From Amycolatopsis sp. WAC 01376 (GTDB taxonomy: Bacteria; Actinomycetota; Actinomycetes; Mycobacteriales; Pseudonocardiaceae), in NCBI RefSeq assembly GCF_003947415.1, contig NZ_QHKL01000002.1, forward strand, positions 372,001 through 436,000: 64,000 nucleotides of DNA, read 5' to 3'. The notes below the pieces were generated by a model. The model ran no database searches. It worked only from the letters and a program-made list of their open reading frames with translations, and was not told the origin of the DNA. Made by a program: the position numbers and the translations under genes. Shown one piece after another: positions 62,353-64,000 of the stretch; position 1 is the stretch's first letter; each line of letters opens with the position of its first letter.

Positions 62353-64000
62353 AGCGGCTGCTGCCCCTGCTCGCGGCGTTCCTGCTGGTCGCGGGCTGCG
62401 CGAACATCCCGCTCGAATCCCAGCCCGTCGCCGTCCCCGGGGAAAAGCCGGGGCAGGCACCGGCGGACGTCGCCGAACCGGTGGCCGGGATCGACCCGCT
62501 GACCGTCACCCGCCAGTTCATCCGCAACTCCGCGACGCCGGGTACGGGGAACGCCGACGCGCGGGTCTACCTCGACGAAGAGGCCCGCCGCAACTGGAAG
62601 CCGTCGCCGGGGCTGACGATCATCGACAACACCTTCGGCACCGTTTACGACACTTCGTCGCCCTCGGCGAACCCGGACGAACAGACGGTGAACGTCCGCG
62701 GGTTCAAACTCGGCAACCTGAGCCCCGACAGCGCGTTCATCCCGGTGAAGGCCGAGTACTCGCAGCAGTTCAAGCTGCGGAAGCAGCCGAACGGCCAATG
62801 GCGGATCGTGGACCCGCCGCAGGAACTCGCCGTCATCGACGAGGATTTCGCGACCAACTACTTCCGGGTGCCGATCAGCTTCTACTCGCAGGATTCCGGC
62901 GCCTTCGTCCCCGACCTCCGGTACGTCGCGGCGAAACCGCAGGCCGGATTGCCCGGCCGGGTGATGGACCTGGTGCTGCAGGGACCGTCGGAAGGGTTGA
63001 AGGGCGCGGTCAAGGACCTCCTCGGCGACCAGGTCACCACCGAGTCCAACGTCCGCAGCACGGACGACGGGACCCTGGACATCAACCTGACCGGCGTCGG
63101 CGGGGCCAGCCTCGCGGACCGGAGCCTGATCGCCGCGCAGATCGTCCTCTCGTTGCAGACGGTGACGCTGAGCCGGATCCGGCTGCTCGCCGACGGCACC
63201 GCGCTGGTGCCCGAACACGAATACTGGCGCTCCAGCGAACTGCCCAACTACAACGTGGACATCGCGCCCAACTCGGAGCTGCTGGGACTGATGACCGTGA
63301 ACGGGCGGGTCCGGTCGCTCGGCGACGGGGCGCCGGTCGGCGGGCCCGCGGGCAACGGCGGGTACAAGGTCGTCAGCGCCGCGCAGTCCGTCGACGGCAA
63401 ACGGCTCGCGGTGGTCGAAGAACGCGAAGGCAGGCAGTGGCTGCGGGTCGGCGAACTGGGGCACGACCTCGGTTCGGTGGACCTGTTCGGCGGCAGCCTG
63501 AGCCGCCCCACCTGGCGGCCGGTCGCCCGCGGCGGCGGCGGGATTTCGGGCGAGGTCTGGACGGTCGTCGACCACAACACCGTCGCCAGGGTCACCCTGG
63601 CCGCAGACGGCCGCTGGGTGAAGGCCGGCGTCGACGCGACCATGCTCACCAGCCTCGGCCAGATCACCGAACTGCGGCTTTCGCGCGACGGCTCACGGCT
63701 GGCCGCGGTCGTCAACGGGCAGCTGGTGGTCGCCTCGATCGTGCGGACGGCGGATTCGGTGGCACTGCGGGCGCCGCGGAAACTGCAGGAACGCGACCTC
63801 AAGGACGTCGTCGACGTCGACTGGGCGACCCAGGACCACCTGATCGCCGCGACCTCGTCGAGCACCCTGCCGGTGGTCAAGGTGCCGCTGGACGGGCAGC
63901 GGATGGACACCTTCAGCGGCTCGAACCTGACCCCGCCGGTGCACGGCGTCACCGCGGCCCCGAGCAGGCAGAACCTGGTCGCGGACGCGGGTGGGCTGTG
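62349..64000 (+). CDS. lpqB: MtrAB-associated lipoprotein LpqB (cut by the window end)
   Basis: At least 550 residues, open to the right edge with no stop. Lipoprotein signal MKRLLPLLAAFLLVAGC, Cys17 lipidated. A GerMN-like domain follows (about residues 150-290: PISFYSQDSGAFVPDLRYVA, GRVMDLVLQGPSEGLKGAV), then a beta-propeller-like region (KVVSAAQSVDGKRLAVVEER, LRLSRDGSRLAAVVNGQLVV). In mycobacteria LpqB interacts with the outer part of MtrB and modulates signalling. GTG start overlapping the mtrB stop by 4 bp. Confidence 0.93.
   Translation, partial: MKRLLPLLAAFLLVAGCANIPLESQPVAVPGEKPGQAPADVAEPVAGIDPLTVTRQFIRNSATPGTGNADARVYLDEEARRNWKPSPGLTIIDNTFGTVYDTSSPSANPDEQTVNVRGFKLGNLSPDSAFIPVKAEYSQQFKLRKQPNGQWRIVDPPQELAVIDEDFATNYFRVPISFYSQDSGAFVPDLRYVAAKPQAGLPGRVMDLVLQGPSEGLKGAVKDLLGDQVTTESNVRSTDDGTLDINLTGVGGASLADRSLIAAQIVLSLQTVTLSRIRLLADGTALVPEHEYWRSSELPNYNVDIAPNSELLGLMTVNGRVRSLGDGAPVGGPAGNGGYKVVSAAQSVDGKRLAVVEEREGRQWLRVGELGHDLGSVDLFGGSLSRPTWRPVARGGGGISGEVWTVVDHNTVARVTLAADGRWVKAGVDATMLTSLGQITELRLSRDGSRLAAVVNGQLVVASIVRTADSVALRAPRKLQERDLKDVVDVDWATQDHLIAATSSSTLPVVKVPLDGQRMDTFSGSNLTPPVHGVTAAPSRQNLVADAGGL

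Overview
The window is about 70% GC, densely coding and typical of a Pseudonocardiales actinomycete; Amycolatopsis is the best guess. The reasons are mycothiol biosynthesis (mshB), a WhiB2-type regulator, sortase-E-like LAxTG sorting, an AfsR/BTAD regulator, and two blocks of gene order shared with mycobacteria. Block 1 is typA-lpqW...mshB. Block 2 is whiB2 - zincin - DUF3499 - manB - Trm112 - SIS protein - manA - amino acid permease - sahH - tmk - mtrA - mtrB - lpqB. The genus is an inference. No rRNA, tRNA, CRISPR or insertion sequence was seen.

Layout. 1-2.7 kb: drug-efflux MFS transporter, an SDR with a degenerate active site and an HxlR regulator. 2.6-3.3 kb: two tiny predicted membrane proteins and phhB on the minus strand. 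3.4-7.1 kb: thiamine-type ABC importer. 7.2-12.3 kb: ABC-2 exporter with a LolA-like protein, divergent from a two-component system. 12.3-14.6 kb: Nudix hydrolase, trpS with an attenuator and a Trp-Trp leader peptide, a YciI protein, and a 52-residue Lys/Cys-rich protein behind an IdeR/DtxR-type iron box. 14.8-25.4 kb: typA, lpqW-like lipoprotein and a dipeptide/oligopeptide ABC importer. 25.5-28.4 kb: mshB, two conserved proteins, site-2 protease. 28.4-37.7 kb: whiB2, large membrane glycosyltransferase and the mannose-phosphate genes. 37.8-47.5 kb: membrane protein, BTAD/NB-ARC/TPR regulator, CDF transporter, amino acid permease, LAxTG surface protein and a hydrolase-like membrane protein. 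47.6-52.5 kb: sahH, an HTH regulator divergent from a secreted papain-like protease with a membrane partner, and tmk. 52.5-59.8 kb: a complete glycine betaine to glycine demethylation island. 59.9-64 kb: mtrA-mtrB-lpqB, with lpqB cut by the window edge.

In the betaine island a Rieske oxygenase, dimethylglycine oxidase and sarcosine oxidase lie in one minus-strand operon with 4-bp overlaps. An IclR regulator and a Rieske ferredoxin/ferredoxin reductase pair lie beside it. Two 38-bp sites with the same TGTTGC...GCAACA ends sit in both control regions and probably bind the IclR protein. The island separates tmk from mtrA, which are neighbours in mycobacteria.

The most striking non-coding feature is a set of dispersed families of long, near-perfect inverted repeats at gene ends. 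Copies in different places share stem and loop sequence. One family even supplies stop codons and the C-terminal residues of a neighbouring gene.
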